64,000 bases of DNA from Amaricoccus macauensis_A (GTDB lineage Bacteria; Pseudomonadota; Alphaproteobacteria; Rhodobacterales; Rhodobacteraceae): positions 434,001 through 498,000 of the forward strand of contig NZ_JBNAFY010000003.1 of assembly GCF_049800915.1 (NCBI RefSeq), given 5' to 3'. The notes under the pieces are model-generated. The model was given only the letters and a program-made list of their open reading frames with translations. It was not told the origin of the DNA and searched no databases. The translations under genes and the position numbers were made by a program. Below, in pieces: positions 55,094 to 64,000 of this stretch. The first letter of the stretch is position 1. Each line of letters opens with the position of its first letter.

Positions 55094-56626
55094 CTAATGC
55101 GCCGCAGCCTTCTCGCCTTCGCCGTCCCATTTCGCCTCGGTCTCGAGCGCATCGACGTCGCGCTTGCAGGTCAGCAGCGCCTCCATCTCGTCGCCCGCCA
55201 TGAAGCGGACCTCGAAACCATCCTTGTCCACCGTCTCGGTCGGCACGGCTTGCGCTTCCGATCCCGCATGGCCGAGATAGCGCATCTGCGTGCCGTAGTG
55301 ACCGGTCCAGAAGAATGGCGTGTCGTAGAACTCGTCATCCGTGTCCGAGAGCAGCAGGGCGGCAAGGTGCTGTCCCTGCCGTTCCGCGTGAACCCAATGC
55401 TCGACCCGGATGCGCTTGCCCAGGCGCGGATCGGGATAGGCCGCAATGTCGCCGATGGCTCGGATCGCGGGATCTGATGTACGAAGCTGGCCATCGACCC
55501 GGACACCGCCCAGATCATCGTCGATCTCGAGCCCCGCCGCTTCCGCAAGCTGCGTGCGCGGCGCCACCCCGGTGCCGACAACGAGCAGATCAGCCTCGAG
55601 CGTGCTGTCGTCTTCCAGCACCACCCGGCTCCCGTCATAGCTCTTGATGCTCTGCCCAAGCTTGAAGGTGACGCCCTTGTCCTCGTGCAATCCTTGCACG
55701 AACTTGCCCGCTTCCGCTCCCAGCACCTTCTCGAGCGGCACCTCGTCCTGCGCCACCACCGTGACCTCGAGCTCACGCGCAACAAGCGAGGCCGCCGCTT
55801 CCAGCCCGATGAAACTTGACCCCAGAATAACCGCACGCTTTGCGCTTTCCGCCTTCGCGATCAGGTGCCGCGTGTCCTCCAGGCTGCGCAGGGTAAAGGC
55901 GTTGGGATGGTCGAGCCCGTCGATGGGCAATTGTTTTGGCGCTGCACCCGTGGCAAGCACCAGCGTTCCGTAGCCGATCCGATCTCCGCTTTCTGTCACG
56001 ACCGTGCGCGCGGCCCGGTCGATCGAGGCCACCCGCGTGCCGGTGCGCAGATCGATGCCCGGCCCGCGACCCAGCCCCGGCTCGGGCAGGCGCGCATCGC
56101 CCGCGTCCATCTTCCCCGCCAGAACCTGCTTCGAGACCAGCGTCCGGTCGTAGGGCGGTTCATCTTCGGCCATTAGCAGGATCACGTCCCGCCCGCTCCC
56201 GGCCCGTGCCAGCCCGTCCGCCAAGGCGTGACCTCCGGCGCCACCGCCGACGATCACCACCGGCCCTTCCTTGAGTTGACGCGCCCGTGTCGGAGCAGGA
56301 TCGCGCTTGCCCGTGACCCGCACGATGCCGTCGCTGACTTCAGTGACATAGCAGCCGAGCGGCTCGAATCCCGGTGCCGCGGTCGCCTCGCCCGTCTCGA
56401 CGGAGAACCGCGCGTGATGCCAGGGGCAACGGATCTCGCCCTCGGCGACGATCCCGTTCTTGAGCGGCGCGCCGGCATGGGTGCAGTTGCCTGACAGCGC
56501 CATGACATGCGCGCCCTGCTTCACCAGAATCACGGATTTTTCCTCGAAGGTGCCGCCAAAGGGCCGCCCCTCGGTCAGGTCCGCGAGTGGCACACCCTTG
56601 GCAAGGTCGGGGCTCTGATCGGTCAT
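55094..56626 (-). CDS. Rieske-fused FAD-dependent pyridine nucleotide-disulphide oxidoreductase
   Basis: A 510-residue fusion resembling AIFM3-like proteins and Rieske/ferredoxin reductases. Residues about 1-95 form a Rieske [2Fe-2S] domain with Cys48-x-His50 and Cys67-x2-His70. Then come an FAD dinucleotide fold (VIVGGGAGGHAL), an NAD fold (VILGSSFIGLEAA) and a C-terminal reductase domain. It would transfer electrons from NADH to a partner via FAD and the Rieske cluster; the partner is unknown. The ATG at 56626 has GGAGG upstream. It is divergent from the catalase gene. Confidence 0.9.
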   Translation of the reverse strand: MTDQSPDLAKGVPLADLTEGRPFGGTFEEKSVILVKQGAHVMALSGNCTHAGAPLKNGIVAEGEIRCPWHHARFSVETGEATAAPGFEPLGCYVTEVSDGIVRVTGKRDPAPTRARQLKEGPVVIVGGGAGGHALADGLARAGSGRDVILLMAEDEPPYDRTLVSKQVLAGKMDAGDARLPEPGLGRGPGIDLRTGTRVASIDRAARTVVTESGDRIGYGTLVLATGAAPKQLPIDGLDHPNAFTLRSLEDTRHLIAKAESAKRAVILGSSFIGLEAAASLVARELEVTVVAQDEVPLEKVLGAEAGKFVQGLHEDKGVTFKLGQSIKSYDGSRVVLEDDSTLEADLLVVGTGVAPRTQLAEAAGLEIDDDLGGVRVDGQLRTSDPAIRAIGDIAAYPDPRLGKRIRVEHWVHAERQGQHLAALLLSDTDDEFYDTPFFWTGHYGTQMRYLGHAGSEAQAVPTETVDKDGFEVRFMAGDEMEALLTCKRDVDALETEAKWDGEGEKAAAH

Positions 56627-56882
56627 GGCTGGATCCTCCGTTCTGGCTTTGAACCTGTATCGCGTCTCCCTCACAGCTGGCTCGGTGATCCGCCAAATCC
56701 AGTTATCTCACGGCGGCGTGAGGCTCTTCGGCGGCGAGCTGTCTGCGAGGCCCGAGAGCCACCCCGCCGGATTTCGACGGGAACCCAACCCGGCGCGACG
56801 AGTTGGTTTGTTGACGGAGCAGGCCGGGACTGACGGAGACACGCCCAGCCGCTCCCGCAATTGCGACAAGACTGGAGCCAGT

Positions 56883-58988
<2,106 letters not shown>

Positions 58989-59029
58989 TCTCGCATTTCG
59001 CAATTCCTTGAACCTCAGGAGTGGATTGA

Positions 59030-61537
59030 ATGAGTGACATTCATGCCCAAGACAATCCCCACCGCAGACTCAAGATCCAGCCGGGGCCGCGTATCGCGGC
59101 CCTGGTCATTGCAGCCCTGCTCGGCCTTCTCGGGGCCGGGCTCGCCTATACCGGAACCCAGATAGCGCTTCTTGGCGGCACCTGGTTCTTCGTGATTACG
59201 GGTCTCCTGCTTCTCGCGGGGGCCCTTTTGCAATTCATGGGGCGATACGCCGCAGGCGGCGTGGTCTTCGCCGCTGCTGCTCTCTTCACGATAGGCTGGT
59301 CGTTCTTCGAAATCGCCGGAAAGGGCTTTCTTCCCGCCTGGGGGATCGATCTCGCCGGCCGTGCGGGCCTTATCACGGGCTTCGTTGCGCTCAACATTTT
59401 CTTTCTGCTAATCGGGCTGGCACCGCAGGTGCGACCCCGCTGGGCGCGCCCCCTTGCGGCAGGCGGTCTCGTGGCGGGGCTCGCGGTCGTTGCCGGTCTC
59501 GTCGCATTCCACTGGGAACGCCCCGCTGACCCCTCGGGCGGAACCGAAACCGCATCCGCGGACAATTCGATCGCACCCGGCCATAACGCAGCCGACGAAT
59601 GGACGGCCTACGGCGGCTCCCCCCTCGGCGCCGGATACTCTCCCGCCGACGAAATCACCCCCCAGAATGTATCCGACCTGGACGAAGTCTGGCGCTTCCG
59701 CACCCGTGACCTGCCCCCGAACGAAAGTGTGGCCTTCGCGGCCCAGAACACGCCGCTCTATGTCAAGGACCGCATCTTTGCCTGCTCCCCATCCAATGAG
59801 GTCTTCGCAATCGATCCTGCCGACGGCACCTTGATCTGGGGCTTCTCGCCCGAGGTTCCGGACAAGGCAATGGAGCCTCTCTTCTCCGTCGCCTGCCGCG
59901 CCGTGGGCTATCATCCGGGCCAGGCAACCGCAGCCCCTACCGACACGGATGCGCTGGCAGTGGGTGCCCAGGGGGACGATTGCGGCGCGCGGATCTACGT
60001 CACCACCACGGACGGGCGGCTGATCTCGCTTTCCGCCGAAACCGGTTCTCCATGCGAGAGCTTCGGCGAGGGTGGCACGGTCGATCTGACCGAGAACATG
60101 GGGCTTCAGACCTCGGGCTTCGCCTCATCCTCCTCCGGTCCGGCCGTCATCGGCGACACGCTCATCATCGGCCAGCAGGTCAGCGACAACCAGCAGCGCG
60201 ACGCCCCCTCCGGCGTGGTGCGCGCATACGATGCCTTCACCGGCGAACTGCAATGGGCCTGGGATTCCGAACGCCAAGGCATGGCCACGGATCCGCTGCC
60301 CGAGGGCGAGATCTACCCGCGCGGCACACCGAACGTCTGGAATGTCATCTCCGGCGATCCGGACGCGGGCCTCGTCTATTTCGGCACCGGCAATTCCGCG
60401 AACGACCATTATGGCGGCGACCGCTCGGAGCATGAAGACCGCTTCACCGCCGCCATCGTTGCAGTCGATCTCGAAAGCGGCGAAACGGTCTGGGACTTCG
60501 CGACCATGTCCCACGACCTCTGGGACTACGACCTCGGCGCCCAACCCGCGCTGCTCGATCTTGAAATCGAGGGCGAAACGCGGCGCGTTCTGCTCCAGGC
60601 CACCAAGCAGGGCTCCCTCTACCTGTTCGACGCGGCGACAGGCGAACCCATGCGGCCCATCGAGGATCGGCCCGCCCCGCAGGGAGACGGCCCGTTGCCC
60701 GGCGACCGGCTTTCGCCGACGCAGCCGCAATCGGTCTACTATCCCAATCTCTCCGGCCTGCCGGGAGACAACCCCGAAGAGCTCGACGCCCGCCATGCCT
60801 GGGGGGTCGGCCTCATCGATACGGCCATGTGTCGCCGCGATTTCCTGAAGATGGACTACGAGGGCACCTTTACGCCGCCCTCGGACAACCCCGACGGAAC
60901 GCTGCTCTTTCCCGGCACCATCGGCGGCATGAACTGGGGCGGCGTCGGCATCGACCTAGAGCGACAGATCGTCGTTACCAACAATTCGCGGCTGCCGAAC
61001 CGGCTTACCATGTATCCGCGCGAGGAAGTGGAGGACCTGCCGATCGGCGAGGGAGGATCCCACTCCGAGCAGGACATCGTGCCGCACTGGAAGTCTCCCT
61101 GGGGGATCACCCGGCCGATCTGGCTTTCCGCACTTGGAATGCCCTGCATTGCCCCACCCTGGGGGATTCTCGCCGCCACCGACCTCGTCAGCGGCAATCT
61201 GGTCTGGAGCCAACCCATCGGCACGGGCTTCGATTCCGGCCCCATGGGAATGTCCACCTACTTGAAGCTTCCCATGGGCACGGCCACCATCGGCGGCCCG
61301 CTCGTCACCGGCACCGGCCTCACCTTCATCGCCTCCGCACAGGACAACTTCCTCCGCGCCTTCGAGACGGAGACAGGCCGCCTGCTCTGGGAAGGTCGGC
61401 TACCCGCGGGCGGACAGGCTTCGCCCATGACCTACGAGCACGAGGGCCGGCAGTATGTGGTGATCTCGGCGGCGGGTCATGAACGGCTACAGACCGACGT
61501 GGGCGACTACGTGGTCGCCTACGCCCTGCCAGAATAA
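59030..61537 (+). CDS. gcd: Membrane-bound PQQ-dependent glucose dehydrogenase
   Basis: Oxidises glucose (or another aldose) to the lactone in the periplasm, passing electrons to ubiquinone. The 835-residue protein has five N-terminal membrane helices (about residues 20-155) and an eight-bladed PQQ propeller (from about 190), with blade motifs WDYDLGAQPALLDL and GMNWGGVGID. It follows the catalase gene by 41 nt with a CAGGAG Shine-Dalgarno. A good terminator follows at 61597-61622. No pqq biosynthesis genes are present in the window. Confidence 0.92.
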   Translation: MSDIHAQDNPHRRLKIQPGPRIAALVIAALLGLLGAGLAYTGTQIALLGGTWFFVITGLLLLAGALLQFMGRYAAGGVVFAAAALFTIGWSFFEIAGKGFLPAWGIDLAGRAGLITGFVALNIFFLLIGLAPQVRPRWARPLAAGGLVAGLAVVAGLVAFHWERPADPSGGTETASADNSIAPGHNAADEWTAYGGSPLGAGYSPADEITPQNVSDLDEVWRFRTRDLPPNESVAFAAQNTPLYVKDRIFACSPSNEVFAIDPADGTLIWGFSPEVPDKAMEPLFSVACRAVGYHPGQATAAPTDTDALAVGAQGDDCGARIYVTTTDGRLISLSAETGSPCESFGEGGTVDLTENMGLQTSGFASSSSGPAVIGDTLIIGQQVSDNQQRDAPSGVVRAYDAFTGELQWAWDSERQGMATDPLPEGEIYPRGTPNVWNVISGDPDAGLVYFGTGNSANDHYGGDRSEHEDRFTAAIVAVDLESGETVWDFATMSHDLWDYDLGAQPALLDLEIEGETRRVLLQATKQGSLYLFDAATGEPMRPIEDRPAPQGDGPLPGDRLSPTQPQSVYYPNLSGLPGDNPEELDARHAWGVGLIDTAMCRRDFLKMDYEGTFTPPSDNPDGTLLFPGTIGGMNWGGVGIDLERQIVVTNNSRLPNRLTMYPREEVEDLPIGEGGSHSEQDIVPHWKSPWGITRPIWLSALGMPCIAPPWGILAATDLVSGNLVWSQPIGTGFDSGPMGMSTYLKLPMGTATIGGPLVTGTGLTFIASAQDNFLRAFETETGRLLWEGRLPAGGQASPMTYEHEGRQYVVISAAGHERLQTDVGDYVVAYALPE

Positions 61538-61596
61538 TCCACGTCAACGGGTCCTGCCGCAAACAAGATCCGGCAGGCGCCCCGACAAAAGAATAA

Positions 61597-61628
61597 CCCC
61601 CGCCGGAATATCCCGGCGGGGGCCTTTT
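61597..61628 (+). terminator. Rho-independent terminator after gcd
   Basis: A 10-bp GC-rich stem (61597-61606 with 61613-61622) and a 6-nt loop are followed by CCTTTT. On the minus strand it could also serve the converging SDR genes. Confidence 0.82.
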
Positions 61629-61652
61629 CCTGTCTCGCCAAGGAAGCGGGTC

Positions 61653-62510
61653 TCATGCCCCGACGACGTACCCCGCATTCGGATGCAGCGTCTGCCCGGT
61701 GAAGCATTCCCCATCGGAGGAGGCGAGGAACAGGTAGGAGGTCGCAACCTCCCAAGGCTGCGCCGGCCGCCCGATCGTCGTGTGCGAGCCGAACCCCTCG
61801 ACCGATTCCGCCGGGATCGATCCCGGAATGAACGGCGTCCAGACCGGCCCCGGCGCCACGGCGTTCACCCGGATGCCCCGATCCGCGAGATTGAGCGCAA
61901 GGGAGCGCGCCAGCGCAAGCGAAGCCCCGCGCGAGGTGGAATAGGCAATCAGGCTGTCGTTGCCCTTGAAGGCGTTCACCGAGGTCGTGTTGATGATCGA
62001 CGCACCTTCCTTCAGATGCGGAAGGGCTGCCTGGGTGCAGAAGAAATAGGACATCACGTTCGAGTCCATCACGCGCCGCAACCGCTCCTCGGAGAGGTTC
62101 GCAATATCCTCGTCGACCCACTGCTGGGCTGCGTTGTTGATAAGGATGTCGAGCTGGCCGAAATGCTCCACCGCCTGCTTCACGGCCGCCTCGGCATGGT
62201 CCTTGGCTCCGAGATCACCCCGGATCAGCAGGGCCTCGGACCCCTCTTCCTCCTCGACGATCCGCTTGGTTTCCTGCGCGTCCTCGTCCTCTTCGAGATA
62301 GGCGATCGCGACCTTCGCCCCTTCCCGCGCGAAGAGCACCGAAACCGCCCGGCCAATGCCGCTGTCACCGCCGGTGATGAAGGCGACCTTGCCCGCGAGC
62401 TTGCCGACACCCGGATGGCGCGGCGCGTAGTCGGGCTTCGGATCCATCTTGTATTCGTCCGCCGGCATGCTGTCCTGCGACTGTGCCGGGATCTTCGGAT
62501 GATCGTTCAT
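61653..62510 (-). CDS. SDR-family oxidoreductase (YdaD/YhdG type) with Arg in place of the catalytic Lys
   Basis: A 285-residue short-chain dehydrogenase with the general stress protein 39-like N-terminal extension. It has the cofactor motif TGGDSGIGR (46-54), Ser177 (NTTSV) and Tyr190. The usual Y-x3-K motif reads Y-S-T-S-R, so the catalytic Lys is replaced by Arg194. NADP-dependent members act on aldehydes or sugars in stress resistance, but here activity is uncertain. It is 11 nt downstream of another SDR gene and has a GAGGAGG Shine-Dalgarno. Confidence 0.88.
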   Translation of the reverse strand: MNDHPKIPAQSQDSMPADEYKMDPKPDYAPRHPGVGKLAGKVAFITGGDSGIGRAVSVLFAREGAKVAIAYLEEDEDAQETKRIVEEEEGSEALLIRGDLGAKDHAEAAVKQAVEHFGQLDILINNAAQQWVDEDIANLSEERLRRVMDSNVMSYFFCTQAALPHLKEGASIINTTSVNAFKGNDSLIAYSTSRGASLALARSLALNLADRGIRVNAVAPGPVWTPFIPGSIPAESVEGFGSHTTIGRPAQPWEVATSYLFLASSDGECFTGQTLHPNAGYVVGA

Positions 62511-62521
62511 GTTGTGCCTCC

Positions 62522-63316
62522 TCAGGTGTTGAATGCGGCAACAGCGCCGCCGTCAGCCCGCCAGGCCGAACCGTTGGTGAAACTCGCCCGCGCCGAGCAG
62601 AGCATCGCGACCAGGGCCGCAACCTCCTCGGGCTTTCCGCGCCGCTTCAGGCTCAGATAGGGCCGTTCGTTGTCGAGAAAGTCCTGAATGGCCTCTTCCC
62701 GCGACGAACCATTCTCGTCCGCAAGCTTGTCCATCATGCCATCCGTCATCGGGCTCTCGATGAAGGCCGGCATGACCGAATTCACCAGCACGCCCTTTGG
62801 ACCGTAGGGAAAGGAGAGCGCCTTGGTGAAATTGAGCAGCGCAGCCTTGGAGGCGTTGTAGACCGCCTCGTCCGGATAGGGCTGCACCGCGTTCTCGGAG
62901 GTGACGAAAACCACCCGGCCCCAGCCCTTCTCGGCCATACCAGGCACGAAACCGCGCGCCATCCGCACGGCCGACATGAAGTTCGTTTCCCAAGCCGTCC
63001 GCCAGTCGTCGTCGGTCATCTCCAGCGGATCGCCCTTGGCGCCGGTGATGCCCGCCATGTGCACGAGAATATCCGCGACCCCATGTTTCGACACCGCAAT
63101 CTTGAGATCCTCGATGCTCTCCTCCGAGGTCAGATCGGCCTCCATGAAGCCCGCGACATTCGAAAGCCTGGCCGCGGTTTCCTCCAGTGCCGACGCGCTC
63201 GTATCCGTCAGGAAGAGCTGCACGCCTTCCCGGTCGAGATCCTGCGCGGCAGCAGATCCGAGACCGCCGCCGGCACCCGAAATCACTGCAAGTTTGCCGT
63301 CTATACCGAGGTCCAT
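62522..63316 (-). CDS. SDR-family oxidoreductase
   Basis: A 264-residue short-chain dehydrogenase/reductase with cofactor motif GAGGGLGS (about 15-22), SENAVQPYPDEAVYNASKAA carrying the catalytic Tyr and Lys (Y-x3-K intact), and the C-terminal PAFIESPMTDG region. The substrate is unknown. The ATG at 63316 has GGGAG 5 nt upstream; the Met four codons earlier has none. It is 106 nt downstream of the cytochrome gene on the same strand, with a weak hairpin between them (63397-63411). Confidence 0.88.
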   Translation of the reverse strand: MDLGIDGKLAVISGAGGGLGSAAAQDLDREGVQLFLTDTSASALEETAARLSNVAGFMEADLTSEESIEDLKIAVSKHGVADILVHMAGITGAKGDPLEMTDDDWRTAWETNFMSAVRMARGFVPGMAEKGWGRVVFVTSENAVQPYPDEAVYNASKAALLNFTKALSFPYGPKGVLVNSVMPAFIESPMTDGMMDKLADENGSSREEAIQDFLDNERPYLSLKRRGKPEEVAALVAMLCSARASFTNGSAWRADGGAVAAFNT

Positions 63317-63434
63317 TCGCACTCCCATCGTTTGCTATCGTCAGGAAGCAAACGCGGGTCTGCGCGGGCCGGTTCCACGGCAGAACGGCCGCAACAGCCC
63401 CATTGCGGGGCCTCGGGCGAACACGTCTGCGTGT

Positions 63435-64000
63435 CTAGTCGCCAGCAGGTGGCTCGGGCTGCGTGATCGGATCGAGCGCCGCATAGTAGGCGGCCAGCGC
63501 GCGGATCTGATCGTCATCGAGTTCCTTGACGCTCAGCGCCATCAGTTCCGCATGGCGATTTCCGACGCGTGCGTGATCCCGCCAGAGCCGGAGCTGGCTC
63601 TCGAAATAGGCTTTGTGCTGGCCGGCAATTTCCGGAAAAGCCGGGTTGCGCGGTTCGGGCCATGGTCCGTGGCACGCTTTGCAGGAGGGGACATCCCCGC
63701 CATCCGATCCCGAGGCCAGTGCCTCTCCGTCCGCAGATCCCTCACCCGCGGGCGCGCCAACGGGCGTCTGCGATGCATAATGCGCGGCCAGGCCTGCCAG
63801 CATTCCTTCATCCACCGCCCGCGCCGCGTGATGCATGATCCCGCTTTCCCGCGTGCCTTTACGGTAGGTTTCCAGCGCCGAAAGGAGATATGCCTCGTTC
63901 TGGATATCGAGCCGCGGCATGTGCGGATTGCCCCCGGCGCGCCCATCCACACCATGACAGGTCGCGCAGTAGCCCAGCCCCGGCACCGGCGGAATGCTTT
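63435..64000 (-). CDS. Multiheme c-type cytochrome, partial (5' end beyond the window)
   Basis: The C-terminal 188 or so residues of a c-type cytochrome. Two haem-binding motifs are visible, CATCH (near the start of the visible part) and CKACH (about 90 residues later), each followed by a conserved Met region (HMPRLDIQNEAYL, FPEIAGQHKAYF). The reading frame runs open through base 64000, so the signal peptide and start lie outside. The layout suits a cytochrome c4-like or class I diheme protein of the periplasm that could accept electrons from nearby dehydrogenases. Confidence 0.85.
   Translation of the reverse strand, partial: SIPPVPGLGYCATCHGVDGRAGGNPHMPRLDIQNEAYLLSALETYRKGTRESGIMHHAARAVDEGMLAGLAAHYASQTPVGAPAGEGSADGEALASGSDGGDVPSCKACHGPWPEPRNPAFPEIAGQHKAYFESQLRLWRDHARVGNRHAELMALSVKELDDDQIRALAAYYAALDPITQPEPPAGD

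Overview
The window is a contiguous stretch of a GC-rich alphaproteobacterial chromosome, most likely from the Rhodobacterales (roseobacter/Rhodobacteraceae). The reasons are a stand-alone F1 operon (atpHAGDC) without F0 genes, the DUF1178-lysC-ptsP block, the phoR/phoU/phoB set, the methyltransferase/gloB divergent pair, and accessory genes common in that group (BLUF protein, TRAP-like TTT importer, xanthine-dehydrogenase-type enzyme, PQQ glucose dehydrogenase). The assignment rests on recognition only. No insertion sequence, prophage or CRISPR array was seen.

Region by region. 1-4.1 kb: ptsP, lysC and a DUF1178 gene on the minus strand. 4.2-7.3 kb: phosphate regulation (phoR, phoU, phoB), with the pstSCAB transporter genes absent between phoR and phoU although a Pho-box-like site remains there. 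7.3-10.6 kb: an array of four 11-bp repeats, an unrecognised protein, plant-type glutamate-cysteine ligase and a small ORF. 10.6-15.5 kb: the F1 ATP synthase operon. 15.8-25.2 kb: housekeeping genes (methyltransferase, gloB, clpA, a membrane protein, a glutathione S-transferase, an entericidin-like lipoprotein, mtaB, dapF, tRNA-Lys). 25.6-31.6 kb: a sugar/inositol cluster (iolG-like dehydrogenase, ABC importer, hydroxypyruvate isomerase-like protein, HAD hydrolase) preceded by two identical operator-like palindromes. 31.9-33.2 kb: tRNA-Gly, 4.5S SRP RNA, tRNA-Lys and a BLUF photoreceptor.

33.4-48.1 kb is the most distinctive block: twelve consecutive minus-strand genes, closely spaced or overlapping. 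In transcription order they are an IclR regulator, a zinc alcohol dehydrogenase, a secreted RidA-like protein, a molybdenum hydroxylase whose catalytic subunit is split over two ORFs, a tripartite tricarboxylate (TTT) importer, an IolD-like ThDP enzyme, an aldehyde dehydrogenase and an IlvD/Edd-family dehydratase. Together they look like a complete import-and-degradation route for an organic acid or polyol whose identity cannot be read from sequence. A perfect 7-3-7 palindrome upstream of the regulator is the likely control site.

48.2-55 kb: a DUF2256 gene, an orphan solute-binding protein next to an NCS1-like transporter, and a CopG/PHB-depolymerase/C45-acyltransferase operon. 55-64 kb: stress and periplasmic oxidation functions, namely a Rieske-fused flavoprotein reductase divergent from a large catalase, membrane-bound PQQ glucose dehydrogenase, two short-chain dehydrogenases (one with Arg in place of the catalytic Lys) and a multiheme c-type cytochrome cut by the window end. 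Start codons were adjusted where a Shine-Dalgarno sequence and family alignment favoured an internal start.
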